This document shows, in pieces, positions 1 through 10,489 of a DNA stretch of 64,000 nucleotides. Origin of the DNA: Phialocephala subalpina (lineage: Eukaryota > Ascomycota > Leotiomycetes > Helotiales > Mollisiaceae); NCBI GenBank assembly GCA_900073065.1, contig FJOG01000013.1, positions 1,482,137 to 1,546,136 of the forward strand. The letters run 5' to 3'. Positions within the stretch are counted from its first letter, which is position 1, and the number at the start of each line of letters is the position of its first letter. The notes beneath the pieces were generated by a model that saw only the letters and a list, made by a program, of their open reading frames with translations, was not told where the DNA came from and did no database searches. Both the position numbers and the translations under genes were made by a program.

Positions 1-540
1 TAATTTTTAATAGAATTATTTAAAAAAAATAATAAATAAATAAAATATAATTAATTTTATTAGAATAATATTATATTATAAGAAGAATATATTTTAAAAG
101 AATTTTTATTTAAATTTTTAAAATTAATTTAATATTTTAAATATAAATATATAAAGTTAATAAATAAATTATAATTTGAATTTGATAATAATTTATATTA
201 AATTAATTTTAAATCGATTTTGAATTAAATTATTTAATATTAATTAATATTAATTCGAATTAATTTAAAATCGGTTTAAAATTTATTTTTATTTAATTTA
301 ATTTTTATATTAATATAATAATAAGAAAATAAAATAAAAAGAATTTGAGTTTTAATAGGATTTATTTAATTCGGATTTTTATTTCTTCATAAATCGAAAT
401 TCTCGGAAATATCTTTTATATAAATTTATTATATAAAATATATAACTTTAAATTAATATTTAGATCGATTTAATTTGATCTTTATCCCGATCTTAGATTA
501 ATCTAAGATTCGTGGATTATTGCTAAGCCTATTATAATTA
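1..540. repeat. AT-rich, RIP-like block
   Basis: Almost pure A/T with strings of TAAT, TTAA and TATA and hardly any C or G until about position 470. No coding frame of useful length is visible. Sharp AT-rich blocks beside normal coding DNA are what repeat-induced point mutation of old transposons leaves in ascomycetes. That origin is an inference, because no transposon domain can be read any more. The transition to ordinary composition is at about 480-560. Confidence 0.7.
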
Positions 541-864
541 GTCTTTAGAAAGGAGAGTAAGAATGTGACTAAGCAACCTGAGTAGAACGTAAGTCGAGGG
601 TGAGTAGCGCCTAAGTAGAGCGGTATTCACCTTCGCGGCATTTAATGCAACGAAAAGCTACCACCACAATAACAAGGTCATGTTTGGCATCATCCAAGCA
701 CCTTTCAATCGAAGCTCCTGCACCTCTTCTGCTGTTGATTAGATGAGGTTTACGCGGCTGGAGCGCCGTTGCCTCTTGCTTGATTTTTTTCATGGCTATA
801 TTGTATTCAGCAACGCCAAGAGAGGAGCATTTCACAAGCAAAAGTGATAATCATGATATTGACC
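541..864. other. Unassigned stretch with one short open frame
   Basis: Normal base composition. A 76-codon open frame on the minus strand (611-841) lies just downstream of the HET relic. I do not recognise its product and see no start or splice context that makes it convincing. Confidence 0.3.
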
Positions 865-1455
865 TTAGAGCAGCTTCATCGTAGTCCGAACGCCTTTCGT
901 CACCCAATTGTAGTTCGCATCCGCAAGCCCAACCCTTCTAAAAGAGTTCCCGTTGTCCTCCAACTTGATCAAGATCAAGGCATGAGCAAGGATAGACTCC
1001 TGAGAATCCCGCAAGGTCGATATATGGGCACAGAAAAGACCTCCTACTATCTGCCTGTCCTCATCAAATGACACAAATCCAACCAGTTCTCCGTTTTGGT
1101 CGAACGTTTCCTGGCAATTACTTATAGCTGCAAGTGCGATTGGAATTGTCTCTGTTTTCTCATTGAAGTGGAAGGGCGATGAGGCAGCCAAGTCTTTTCT
1201 TGATTTTACTTCGATTCCATACTTACTAGTATAGAGTGATATAGGGTGAATTCTCTAGATAGTAGCACTGATAGTCAACGAAGCTGGGGTTTTCAGGGGC
1301 GTTGATACTGTCATCTCAGGCGTGTCAGCTTCTAACCAGTGAAATTTCGGAATAGGCGGCGTTCGGACGATGCGTCGATAGTAGCGGTAATCGTTTTGGT
1401 TTTCCTTGATAAACTCTATTGGTCCTCTATAGGAGATCCAAGCCCAAGAAGGCAA
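865..1455 (-). pseudogene. HET-domain protein, C-terminal relic
   Basis: Two minus-strand open segments read like the C-terminal half of a heterokaryon-incompatibility (HET) protein. The upstream one (1455-1255) has the PSWAWISYRGPI motif, matching the PSWSWAS...PI motif that follows the HET domain. The downstream one (1191-865) ends in FRRVGLADANYNW, like the terminal YRRVGL...W motif of these proteins. A stop separates them, though a GTAAGT-type donor near 1222 could mark an intron. No HET domain core lies upstream (1456-1600). I read this as a truncated, probably dead copy beside the AT-rich block. Confidence 0.5.
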
Positions 1456-2669
1456 CTTTAATTCGTGTAGAAATTTGACTTTGGAATGATTAGAGGCCGT
1501 CCACGCAAGTTCAATGTGAAAATTATGCTCCTAAAGGCCTAAATGGTTTCTTCCACCCTTTCCATTGGCATCAGAGTCGACCCGATTCCTCTCAATCGGC
1601 CCGGCGAATGCTGCGAGCTTGTCCGTCTCGTAAGATAGATGACATCGACTTAACTTCTTGGAAATCCATAGCCAAGGATCGTGAACGAGTTGACTCTCCG
1701 TTCTCTGATCATCCCTCTCTGGAAAAACAGCTTGTCAAACCTCCCATCCTACCTCACCCCCGCCACCTCCTGGACTGCCGGCTCCATGTTCCTCCTTCTC
1801 TCCGCCGTAGCCGATTTCTTTGGCTTAGAATTGGGGTCCGAAAGCTTGTTTCTTTTGGGCGGGGATAAATTTGTTGATAAATGCGTATCTATACTTTAGA
1901 TTGCCGTAAACTAAGGGGAGGACTTATGCTGAGTTGGATATTCTGTTTGTAAGTGAAGTGATGTGGCCGAGGGGAAGTGGATGTGATGCTGACGATGAGC
2001 AGGCGAACAAGGTCGGTGCGAGGAAGTTCGCGAAGACGAAGATTGAGACTATAATTCAAGGGATGGAGATGGATCAAGTTGAACAAGCAGAGAGGATTGT
2101 GGCGGATGCGAAGCTAGAGGCTGAGGTTGAAGCGATCGAGGGGTGAAAGTGGAGTGGAACATGTGACTAAGTGGCCATCAAGGTATTCACCAAGCTCTCT
2201 TCGTATAAAATACCAATCCCGTCTCTTCGTCTTGAAAATACCTTCACCACAGCTCAACCAACCACATCTCCTCCTCAATCATACATATATCTTCATCTTC
2301 CACCCCACACGTGACTGATATCAATCGCCACCGCCATCGCTTTTCGCCTAACTCTTTGCCCGTTATCAGATTGCTCCACACGGTCAACCCCATCTTTCGT
2401 CCCCCCCGTACGATAATGTCGCGATATGAGATGGAAACGGCAGGTCGTGCACGACTCATTCATATTGCCATCACTCATCCACCTCACCGCTTTCATTTGC
2501 TGGATTGAGATTGTCATTGCGCTCCTTCTTATAAATTCTCGTACGCGCGGAATCGCGAATCGTCTCGAGCAAGTTCTCGACTAAAGCACAGTCCAATCAC
2601 CACCCTTCTTGTCCCTTGCAATTCTGCTTTGAGTTGTCCTTTTCGATCAATTGGAAAAAGTTATACAAG
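1456..2669. other. Mostly non-coding; possible exon scraps and 5' region of the FAD gene
   Basis: Plus-strand open frames at 1681-1899 and 2002-2146 could be two exons of a small or decayed gene. The second follows a GAGCAG acceptor and encodes an alpha-helical C-terminus with the shape seen at the end of Sel1-repeat proteins. I could not find a convincing full gene. From about 2200 the DNA is pyrimidine-rich, like a fungal promoter/leader, and a CACGTG palindrome sits at 2309-2314, about 355 bp before the next start codon. Confidence 0.3.
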
Positions 2670-4165
2670 ATGGGAAGCACTGAGCCGATTTCGGGACCTT
2701 TCCCTAGCAAGGAGTCTCTCACGTCGTTCTGGCGCACTGAACTCCATGAACTCGATGACCACAGATCAACACCAGACTTACCATCATCATGTGATGTTCT
2801 CATCATTGGTGCTGGGTATGCTGGTATCACCTCTGCATATCATCTTCTTGCCAATGAAGAGACGGCTGCGAGTCCAAAGCCATCTGTTGTCCTGCTCGAG
2901 GCACGACAAGCTTGTTCTGGCGCAACGGGTAGGAATGGTATGTGAATCCCCCTCACTTGCATTCTCGCCAGATATTGACGTGGGAATTAGGTGGTCATCT
3001 GAGACCATCAGTCTACTGTCGAGTCTCCAAATGGATGAAGAAATATGGTCTCGAAGCCGCGGAAGAGATCGCACAGTTTGAGTTCGATCACCTGAAAGCT
3101 GTCGCCGACTTAGTCGAGAAAGAGAAGATAGATTGTGATTTCAAGCTTTCGAGATCATTTGATATCCATACCGAGACAGAGGAAGCTGCTGCTGCTAAGG
3201 AGGATTATTTGAAGCTGAAAGCTGCTGGTATTGCGAAGGAGACTATTGATGATGTTGTTTTCTATGAGGGCAAAGAAGCTGAGAAGGTACGTCGTATGTC
3301 GAAATTCGATTTGACCAAGCTAATAATATCATAGGTATCAGGCATCAAAAGCTGCGTAGCATGCGTCGAAACCAGTGCAGGTCAACTTTGGCCTTACAAG
3401 CTGATGACGAGTCTCCTTGCCAAGACAGTGTCCGCAGGCCTCAATCTCCAAACGTACACCCCAGCAACCTCCATCACTCCCTCCCCAACCACGCCCGGGT
3501 CATGGATCGTAGTCACCCCACGAGGCAACATCACAGCCAAGAAAATCATCATCGCAACAAACGGTTACACATCAGCTCTCCTCCCAGAATACGCCACGAA
3601 AATCTACCCCGCGAAAGGAATCTGTTGTCGAATTGTCTGCCCTCCCTCATTTACCGTCCCAAAGTTGCCATCCACCTACGTCCTTCGCCTCGGAAACGGA
3701 TCAGGCGATTACCTGATCCAGCGCGACGACGGCTCCATCATCGTCGGTGGTGCACGCCCCAACTATTTCCGCGACGAACCCTCTTGGCTCGGAAACGTCG
3801 ACGACTCGACTCTAATCCCCAACGCAGCTAAATATTTCGATACTTACATGCAAGACAACTTCTCCGGATGGGAGGACAGCGGAGCGTACGTAGAGAGGAT
3901 CTGGACTGGTATTATGGGGTATAATTCTGATGAGTTGCCTTGGGTTGGTGAAGTTCCTGGACGGGAGGGAGTTTATATTGCGGCTGGGTTTGAGGGACAC
4001 GGGATGCCGGTTATTCTTTTGGCGACGAAGGGTGTGGCTGAGATGGTGGGGAGAGGGAAGAAGTTTGAGGATGTGGGGGTTCCGAGGATGTATAGGGCGA
4101 CAAGGGAGAGGTTGGAGAGTAAGTACAACGTGTTGGTGAATGATGAGAGAGTGAAGCTCCCGTAA
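2670..4165 (+). CDS. FAD-dependent oxidoreductase (DAO family)
   Basis: Three exons: 2670-2937, 2991-3286, 3335-4165, giving 464 aa. The introns are 53 and 48 nt with clean GTATGT/GTACGT donors. The protein opens with a dinucleotide-binding motif, VLIIGAGYAGITSAYHL (about residues 43-60), followed by ATGRNGGHL formed exactly across the first splice. This is the layout of the DAO fold (PF01266) in gamma-glutamylputrescine oxidoreductase-like and other amine/amino-acid oxidases. The C-terminal half has the family's IWTGIMGY...PWVGEVPG and GFEGHGMP FAD-contacting segments. Expected activity is flavin-linked oxidation of an amine or amino acid, with no signal peptide seen. The substrate cannot be told. 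An in-frame ATG 54 nt upstream exists, but its residues look like leader sequence. Confidence 0.9.
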
Positions 4166-4917
4166 AAAGCTGGAATTGACCTGAAGAAGGTGTATGGAAG
4201 TAGACTTGGTCAATGAGGCGAAGTTGCGGGCTCGAAGTTTCGGAATTGAGAAGTTAATTCGGCGCAGCAATGGTTTTGCCAACAAAAAAGAAAAAAAAAT
4301 TATTATATATATATATATTTTGGGTTAGACGAGGACTCCTTCACTCTATGATTCCGGTCTGCGATGCTTGAATTAGACAAGCGTCGTCGCTCCTGCGATG
4401 GGCTCAAGTCTAGTATGTTCCTACATGTTCCGGAACCTCATCATACAGCGCACGCTGTTGGTCGCTCATCGTCATGCGTTCCCAAGCACCTCGACCGGCT
4501 TCATACTGTTTTTGATCTATGATAATTAGCATCAACTCCCCTCCGGCTTTGTTTGCTAGCAGCAGGGGAGTTCTCGCATCTGGGAAGGAGCGACCTTGGC
4601 GAGGTAATTGCGGGGGATCTAAAGTGTATGTTCGAAATTCTTATTCTAGCATCTAGTTTTAATTGACTACTAGATACACTTGAAGATTTCTAACGGTTCG
4701 TGATTTCACGTCCACGCCTCAAAATTCCTCAAAAAGGAGTTGTCTTGCATACATTTTGACAAGACCATTCCTCAGAAATCCCAGGCTCCGATGACTCCAA
4801 GCTTGAACCGGTATGCGCAGGCCCAATCTTGATGGACACCGTTATTGTACAGAGATCAAATTTGAGAAGTGCAAATTTTCTGAGAACTTCGCAAACCCAT
4901 TTGATGGTTCGCCCTCG
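4166..4917. other. Intergenic, convergent 3' ends
   Basis: Space between the converging FAD oxidoreductase and MYND genes. It holds an A-run followed by a short (TA)n tract at about 4282-4318. No gene seen. Confidence 0.6.
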
Positions 4918-6035
4918 TCACCTCTCGACATCTAAAAACGCGCTTGGATCTTCTTTATCCATGTGGATGACCTCCAATGCTCCCGGCGTCTCAGACCACG
5001 ATTCATAGGAATACTGATGGACGGGCGCCATCTGACTTATATCTACCGAGCATTCCTCTGCATTCAATTGGAACCCGGCTTTATTAAGCATGGCGGCCCA
5101 GAATGATGGATTATCTTCATTAACTTCTCCCACGCCCGTCACAAAATCATGTATCGAACTCTTCAGATCTCTGATCAGTCGAGTTAAGCCCTTACCCTCC
5201 GAGATCTCTTTCCTCCTAGGGTTGCGCGTGATGGCGTCGCAAAGACATTTATCGCGAACTTGGTCCAGAAGCTCCTGTGGAAGCTTTCCTCGAATTATGC
5301 TTACCTTTTGCAGGTCTCGAAGATTGAAGAGTAGGCGAATTTTGATCAGGACAATTGCCACAGTGAAAGGAATGACGCAAGTATCTCTAATCCCATCAAG
5401 ATCATTGAGACCACCGTAATGTTCAAAAGCATCTTCGCCCTTCATGTCAAGGTATGGAAGTGATGCATCATCCCAATCAAAGTTTGGTGCCTTCGCTTCC
5501 CACCATTTGATGAAATCATAGCAGTCTTGATCTCGGCCCAGTCTGAGAAACAATCCAACTATCATGTAACAAACTCCCATCTCATCTTTCCGCGAAAGAC
5601 GAAGTACGTCTCTTGCGTTGTCTAACGCGGTCTGCACTGCAAGCAGATTGTTGATCTTGAGCAGGGCATTAACATAAGCCATCCGTGCTTGCCTACAGAC
5701 CCGCATCTCGATAGTTTCCCGGAAATTGCCAACACGGTCTTCGAAAAGGTTGGATGGGCCGAGGCTCGGATGGAGGTTACGAAGTCTCGTTTCTTCGGAG
5801 TCAAGATATTGCTTGCTCTTCTTGATTGTGTTGCAGGCTTTTTTGTTGCTCGTTTCGATGGGAAACATGGCGTTCAGTAAACTGAAGTCAGCCATATGCT
5901 CAATACCCCAGATGGATGAGACATAGGACTTACCTGATGCTCGCGGCCACAATACTCCACGAGACAGCCCTGGCATCGGGAGAGCTTCTTAGTTGCGTTG
6001 CAGAGTGGGAAACATGTTTTGAGAGTGAGACTCAT
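4918..6035 (-). CDS. MYND zinc-finger protein with TPR-like body
   Basis: The first exon (6035 to about 5934) encodes the start of a MYND finger, C-x2-C...RCQGC...EYCGREHQ. The body (to 4918) is a helical segment with LLRLGRDQDCYDF-type motifs and the terminal QYSYESW...PGALEVI signature of a family widely expanded in Leotiomycetes. MYND domains bind proline-rich partners; the role of this family is not established. The join is uncertain. A GTAAGT donor at 5933 pairs in frame only with an acceptor at 5899, a 35-nt intron, which is very short. The usual final HxxxC zinc ligands read NKKAC, so the last His is replaced by Asn. Either the intron model is wrong or the finger is degenerate. Confidence 0.7.
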
Positions 6036-6623
6036 GACTGCTGATTTTGACGCGTCTCGGATCAATTCACGGCAATGGCGAGAATGATGTTCATGATGAA
6101 AGAAGGCGTGCGGAGTTGAAGTGAAGTTCGACGCGCTCCTGGCTAGCGCCGTTTGGAGAACCCTGCACGCGTCAAGGAAGCAATTACGACGTCCACTTTT
6201 CCCAATGTCCTTTCCTCTATGAAGTAACAACAATTCTAAATTAAACGGCTGGCGAAAATTTAGTCTCGAGCGGGGATACTTAACATGGCAATGCCTTCTT
6301 GCATATTCACGGCATGAGAAAACGAGGTTCTAGCGTATCGCAAATGGCAAAGGCTGACCTCTCTTTAGTCTGTATTCTCGATCACCGGCAAGCAGGTTTG
6401 ACAAGTTGGCTAAGTCGCACAGGCACCTTGGAGGTTGTTGGCTGGCGGGTCGTTGCCATTCCAAGCGGGCGACTCCAAAGTTTTTCTCCTAACAAGCGGT
6501 CGACAATCTAGACTCTGGCATCAAAAGTAGTAACAATCGCAAGTTCGATTCATAATTGACTTTAAAAATGGAGATATTCGCTCGCTCGCTTCATAAAAAA
6601 TCATTACCCCTCTCTGCAAACCC
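6036..6623. other. Intergenic, MYND promoter side
   Basis: Upstream of the MYND gene and downstream of the dehydrogenase. Short open frames on both strands show no recognisable protein or splice pattern. Confidence 0.5.
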
Positions 6624-7660
6624 TCAATTATACGCAGCAAGTTCCTTCTCGGTCCACTCCCACAACTCTTTCTGCAATCCCTCATCCGCACTCAACTTCG
6701 TCGGGATTACCGGCTTCCCAACCGGTTCATAAACACCACCAGTCTTCATCACCCTCTCATCCCCTTTTATCGTCGCGGCCCAAAGCGTGTTATACCCACC
6801 TTCCTTCAAAGTGATGCGTGTCAAATTCAAAGTCGCTCCTCTGATAATCACTTTATCGAGCATACTCAGATGATTTCCGAGGCTGGTGTTAAATATGACA
6901 CCTGGGTGGATGGCGATAGTGGTTATGCCGGGGTGGTGGACTGCGAGTTGAGAGGCGAAGAGGATATTTGCTAGTTTGGATTGGCCGTAGCACATCCATT
7001 TCGTTGTCCATCCTACTGCTCATCAACGACACATCCTCTTCCATTTCTATTGCGAATCACTTACCGAGAGAGGCATGCATATCGGTTTTGAGGTCCTTGA
7101 ATTCGATCCCATGTTTGGGTGGACTTTTGAAGGCCAGACTCGTCACACTTACAATCCTCGCATCTCCTTTCTCTCTCTTCGCCTTCTCCAACGCAGGCAA
7201 GCATAACTTGATCAGAAGAGCGTGTGCCAAATGGTTGACAGCGAATTGGATCTCGTATCCATCTTTGCTCGTTCCGGGGGGGACAGCCATTACACCTGCA
7301 TTACAGATCAAGACATCGAGTTCATTATCGGACTTCTCGAGGAAGGACTTGGCGCCGGCGGAGACAGAGGAGAGGGAGGTCTGGTCCATCGGAATGAAGG
7401 TCAAATCTGATGAGAATGGTTTGATTTCGGAGACGAGAGCATCAGCTGCTTTTTGGTTACGACCCGTGAAGTAAATGTGCTTGGGACTGTGCTTGGCGAG
7501 CTGGATGATGGCTTCTTTGCCGACACCGGCAGTACCTTCGATAATTTTATCAGTGGAAGGATTCTCGATATGGGAGTGGTAATTACATACCTCCGGTCAC
7601 AAGAAACACTTTCCCGCTCAAATCAGGAATGTCTGTGTCTGGGTTGTACTTGAAGACCAT
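6624..7660 (-). CDS. Short-chain dehydrogenase/reductase
   Basis: Three exons on the minus strand (7660-7591, 7535-7065, 7012-6624) give 309 aa. Every splice is phase-consistent, and the first splice falls inside the coenzyme motif TGGTAGVG (residues 22-29). Downstream are CNAG (101-104), the catalytic Ser in VSVTS (156) and the YxxxK pair in CYGQSK (Tyr189, Lys193), the last again rebuilt by splicing. This is a classical SDR with NAD(P) binding, of the retinol-dehydrogenase/WW-domain-oxidoreductase-like type common in fungi. The substrate is unknown. No targeting signal is visible, so it is probably cytosolic. It reads toward the MYND gene's promoter region. Confidence 0.92.
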
Positions 7661-8154
7661 TTTGGCGAGTTTGCCGAGGGGTAAAACGGGGAGTGATTGG
7701 TATGTATCGATGGATTGGGAAATCTGGACGTTTGAAAAAGTCGAAGTCGAAGAGCTGATAGAAGATAATGATCATTCTAGTCAAAATAAAATAGAAGGGG
7801 CCTCTGAGTATATATATCAATTGTTGTTCAGGTGGCCATCGTACCTCGTACTGAGGCTGTGGTGGCCGCGTGTAAGGTAAGCGAGAAACCCCTGAATGTT
7901 GAAAGTTCAACCGCGTCGGAGGTGCGGGGAGACTCGAAACCTCCGATGAGCAGGGGGCAGCATCACGTGTTGAATATCTCTTACTACTGGTCTGGAGCCG
8001 ATTTGGTTGAGGTCAATGTCTTCTTTAGGTCTTTGACAATTGAACATCTATCTTTCTTTACTTTGCTTCAGTGTAAGAGGTCCTTCCAAAAGTCAACTCA
8101 GATTGTGCTTCACCTCCACGTGACGCATGCGCCCACATTCCTACCTTCTCCTCG
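7661..8154. promoter_or_regulatory. Upstream region of the dehydrogenase
   Basis: Leader and promoter DNA for the SDR at its left edge. Two CACGTG palindromes are visible, near 7966-7971 and 8118-8123, the core site of bHLH factors such as Cbf1-like proteins. No gene seen. Confidence 0.4.
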
Positions 8155-9233
8155 CTATAAGTTGAGTAACTCCTGTAGCTTTGTGAGAAGTTTGCTTGTT
8201 GCCTCTTTTGTTTCTTCACCCTTTTCCTCACTTTTCCCCTCTTTCTTCTCTTCACCTATCTCCTCACTCTTCTCCAGCACCTTCGGGTCGTCCTTCTGCA
8301 CAGATTGTGTCTGAATCGCATCCTCTTCATCGCCACCTTCATCGTCACTTCTTTCTTCCCTCCAGTCCAGATAAACAATATCACCCACAACTTCAACGTC
8401 CTTCGGCAATACCTCTTGTTCGACACCCTCACTCTTATCCTCTTGCGCCTCGTCTTTAATTTCCTCTTTCGTCCCCCCTTTCTCACCCTTTTCCGTCTCC
8501 TCCTTAGTTACCTCACTAGTCTCCTCATCCCCATCTAGCTCCTCTCCATCCATCAAATGCGGCCGAGTCGGGAGTTCTAAATCCGGCGAAAATAACTCAA
8601 CCTGATACCGTTCAGTCCCCTCAAACTTAGTAGTAGAATATAAACTCCCCGCCCTAATAACCATCGCACTCCCCGCTTCTATCGTAGTAGTGCCTCTAAT
8701 AACAGGATCAACCCATTTCCCACCACAAGTAAAATATCCGAACCACTTTATGACCGCCATCTGAGTCGGATGATTGCTTTCAAGGGTATGTGGTTCGAGA
8801 GACTCATTCGCGCTCAAGCGACAGGTTTCAAAACAATTGAAGAATGAGCCGAGTCGGTCAGGGATGGCTTGGAAGGAGAGATTCTGCAGTCGGGTGTGCC
8901 TAGCTTTGCTCTGGCGTTGCAGACTTCTTCAGGCATGTTCGCTTTGAGGGCCGAAGCGGCGTGGAAGATGGCGATGGCGAGGGTGTCGAGAAAGGTGTTG
9001 AATGCTGTCCAGTGGGGACTGTTAGTGTTGAAGGTTGGGATTTGCTCCCAGAGGGGGAGGATGATGGATCCGTGGAGTTGGCCTGGGGTGGGTTGGGTGT
9101 CTTTGACGGTGGGGGCGTCGAGGCTTGGGTAGGCGCGGAGGAAGATTTGGATTGCTTCTAAGACAGGTTGTTTGAAGTGTGGGCGTTGGTCGTCTTGTAG
9201 GAAGGCGTATTGCCTCATTGTTAGAGGTGCCAT
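8155..9233 (-). CDS. Uncharacterised protein with acidic Glu/Lys-rich tail, frame broken once
   Basis: Two overlapping minus-strand frames read as one gene. The N-terminal part (9233 to about 8895) begins MAPLTMRQYAFLQ. The C-terminal part contains AVIKWFGYF and a compact domain, followed by about 100 residues of Glu/Lys/Asp-rich low complexity. The two frames meet at a CCC run (GGG at 8892-8894 on the plus strand). One extra C there would fuse them into a single frame of about 355 codons. A 41-nt intron starting GTCTGC would also connect them, but that donor is poor. I do not recognise the family. The tail is probably disordered. It is either a gene with a sequencing indel or a recent pseudogene. 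Confidence 0.55.
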
Positions 9234-9921
9234 GGCTACTCTTTAGTGAAGAGTAAGTTTCACTAGAAAAGGTGTACCCAGAGGTGTAACCGTGGGATGG
9301 CAGATATTCTTATATCCCTTTGCTGGAGACTTCATATGCATATTTCGAGGCCTTTCCTCTCACAGATAAGGCCATGTATTGAATTAGCTACTTAGCTAGG
9401 TAGCTAGCATGTACGATCTTCATTGAATGCTTGTTTCTTCAATCCACGATTGAAGGAATAAGAGACTTTCTTTGACACTTGCAAAGAATGTGACGACTTC
9501 CCTTTGGAGGAGATTTGATTGCCTGTACACGTTCCTTACTGTTTCCATACGGCGGAAGTATTGAAGCTAAAGCAGCTCAAGCCTAGTCGGTGTCACATGA
9601 TGATGCACGTGAGAGGTACCTGGATACAGTCAGCTTGCATTTGATCGGCGGGGGAAGGTCAAATCTTTATTACTCACCCCACCCAAACCTCATACCTCTC
9701 CTCAGATTTCGTCACTCCCTTCTGTCAGTTGGTCACGTGGCAAACTAGGTGGATCCTCATTTTATGTATATAGTCTCAGCTTCCCCCTTTCTTAATTCTA
9801 CAGTCGATTCCATCTGACACCTTCTCACTCTCGCTCACTCCAAAGCATCCTCTTCATTCACCACCTCTCAACTCCCAATCCCCTCCTCGCCCCAAATATC
9901 CAGTCCCAAATCATCGCAAGC
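9234..9921. promoter_or_regulatory. Divergent intergenic region
   Basis: Separates the minus-strand unknown gene from the plus-strand NTF2-like gene. CACGTG occurs near 9605 and near 9734. A pyrimidine-rich tract runs into the start codon at 9922, typical of fungal leaders. No coding segment seen. Confidence 0.45.
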
Positions 9922-10434
9922 ATGTCTGAAGAAGAGAAAGCCGTCCTCTCTGTCATCCAGAAATTCATCTCCGGCATCAAATCCCGCTCCCCAGCCACAA
10001 TGCACTCGTGCGTCCTCCCCGACGGCCACGCACTCCTCATTCGACCAAAGGCGTATACCGGAGCCGTTGAACCCTCTATCACCCTACCAAATTCTGAAAA
10101 GCAGCCGGAAAAACAACATCTCCGCATCACACTGGCTCAAGTAATTAATCGCCTTCCGTTTGACAGTGAAAAGAACTTGGAAGAGAATATTGCTCTAGCA
10201 TCATGGGAAGAGGGGGATGATGGTGCCGGGGAGGCGTACCAGGGAAGGAAGACTGAGGTTAGAGTTGATCACGACCTAGCTATGGTGTGGGCACCATTTG
10301 AGTTCCTCATCGATGGGGAGAGACATCATGTCGGAACTAATGTTTTTAGTTTAGTGAATGTCCCGCCTACTGAGGAACAAGGAGAAGGAGTTTGGAAAAT
10401 TGCTTGGATTTCTGATACTTATAGAGGTGTTTGA
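9922..10434 (+). CDS. NTF2-like (SnoaL/DUF4440-type) protein
   Basis: Single exon, 170 aa, with a clean start after a pyrimidine-rich leader. The order fits the NTF2-like cone fold: an N-terminal helix (EEEKAVLSVIQKFISGIKSR), then a HSCVLPDGHALLIRP strand, and C-terminal strands DLAMVWAPFEFLIDGERHHVGTN...WKIAWISD. The paired 'A.VWAPFEF..DG' and 'W+I.W.+D' strands are hallmarks of DUF4440/SnoaL_3 proteins. Such proteins are small ligand-binding folds, some of them enzymes. No catalytic function can be assigned. It ends 55 bp from the convergent MFS gene. Confidence 0.8.
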   Translation: MSEEEKAVLSVIQKFISGIKSRSPATMHSCVLPDGHALLIRPKAYTGAVEPSITLPNSEKQPEKQHLRITLAQVINRLPFDSEKNLEENIALASWEEGDDGAGEAYQGRKTEVRVDHDLAMVWAPFEFLIDGERHHVGTNVFSLVNVPPTEEQGEGVWKIAWISDTYRGV

Positions 10435-10489
10435 ACGAGGTTGGGACATTGCTCGGATTTTAAGTTCACTTTTGTACGTACAGAAGTGC

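Noticed and set aside
1..540. Mitochondrial or centromeric DNA
   Set aside because: The AT block is short and passes directly into nuclear-type coding DNA. No mitochondrial gene or satellite unit is visible.
8196..8538. Ser/Pro/Leu-rich plus-strand frames
   Set aside because: Antisense shadow of the Glu/Lys-rich tail of the minus-strand gene.
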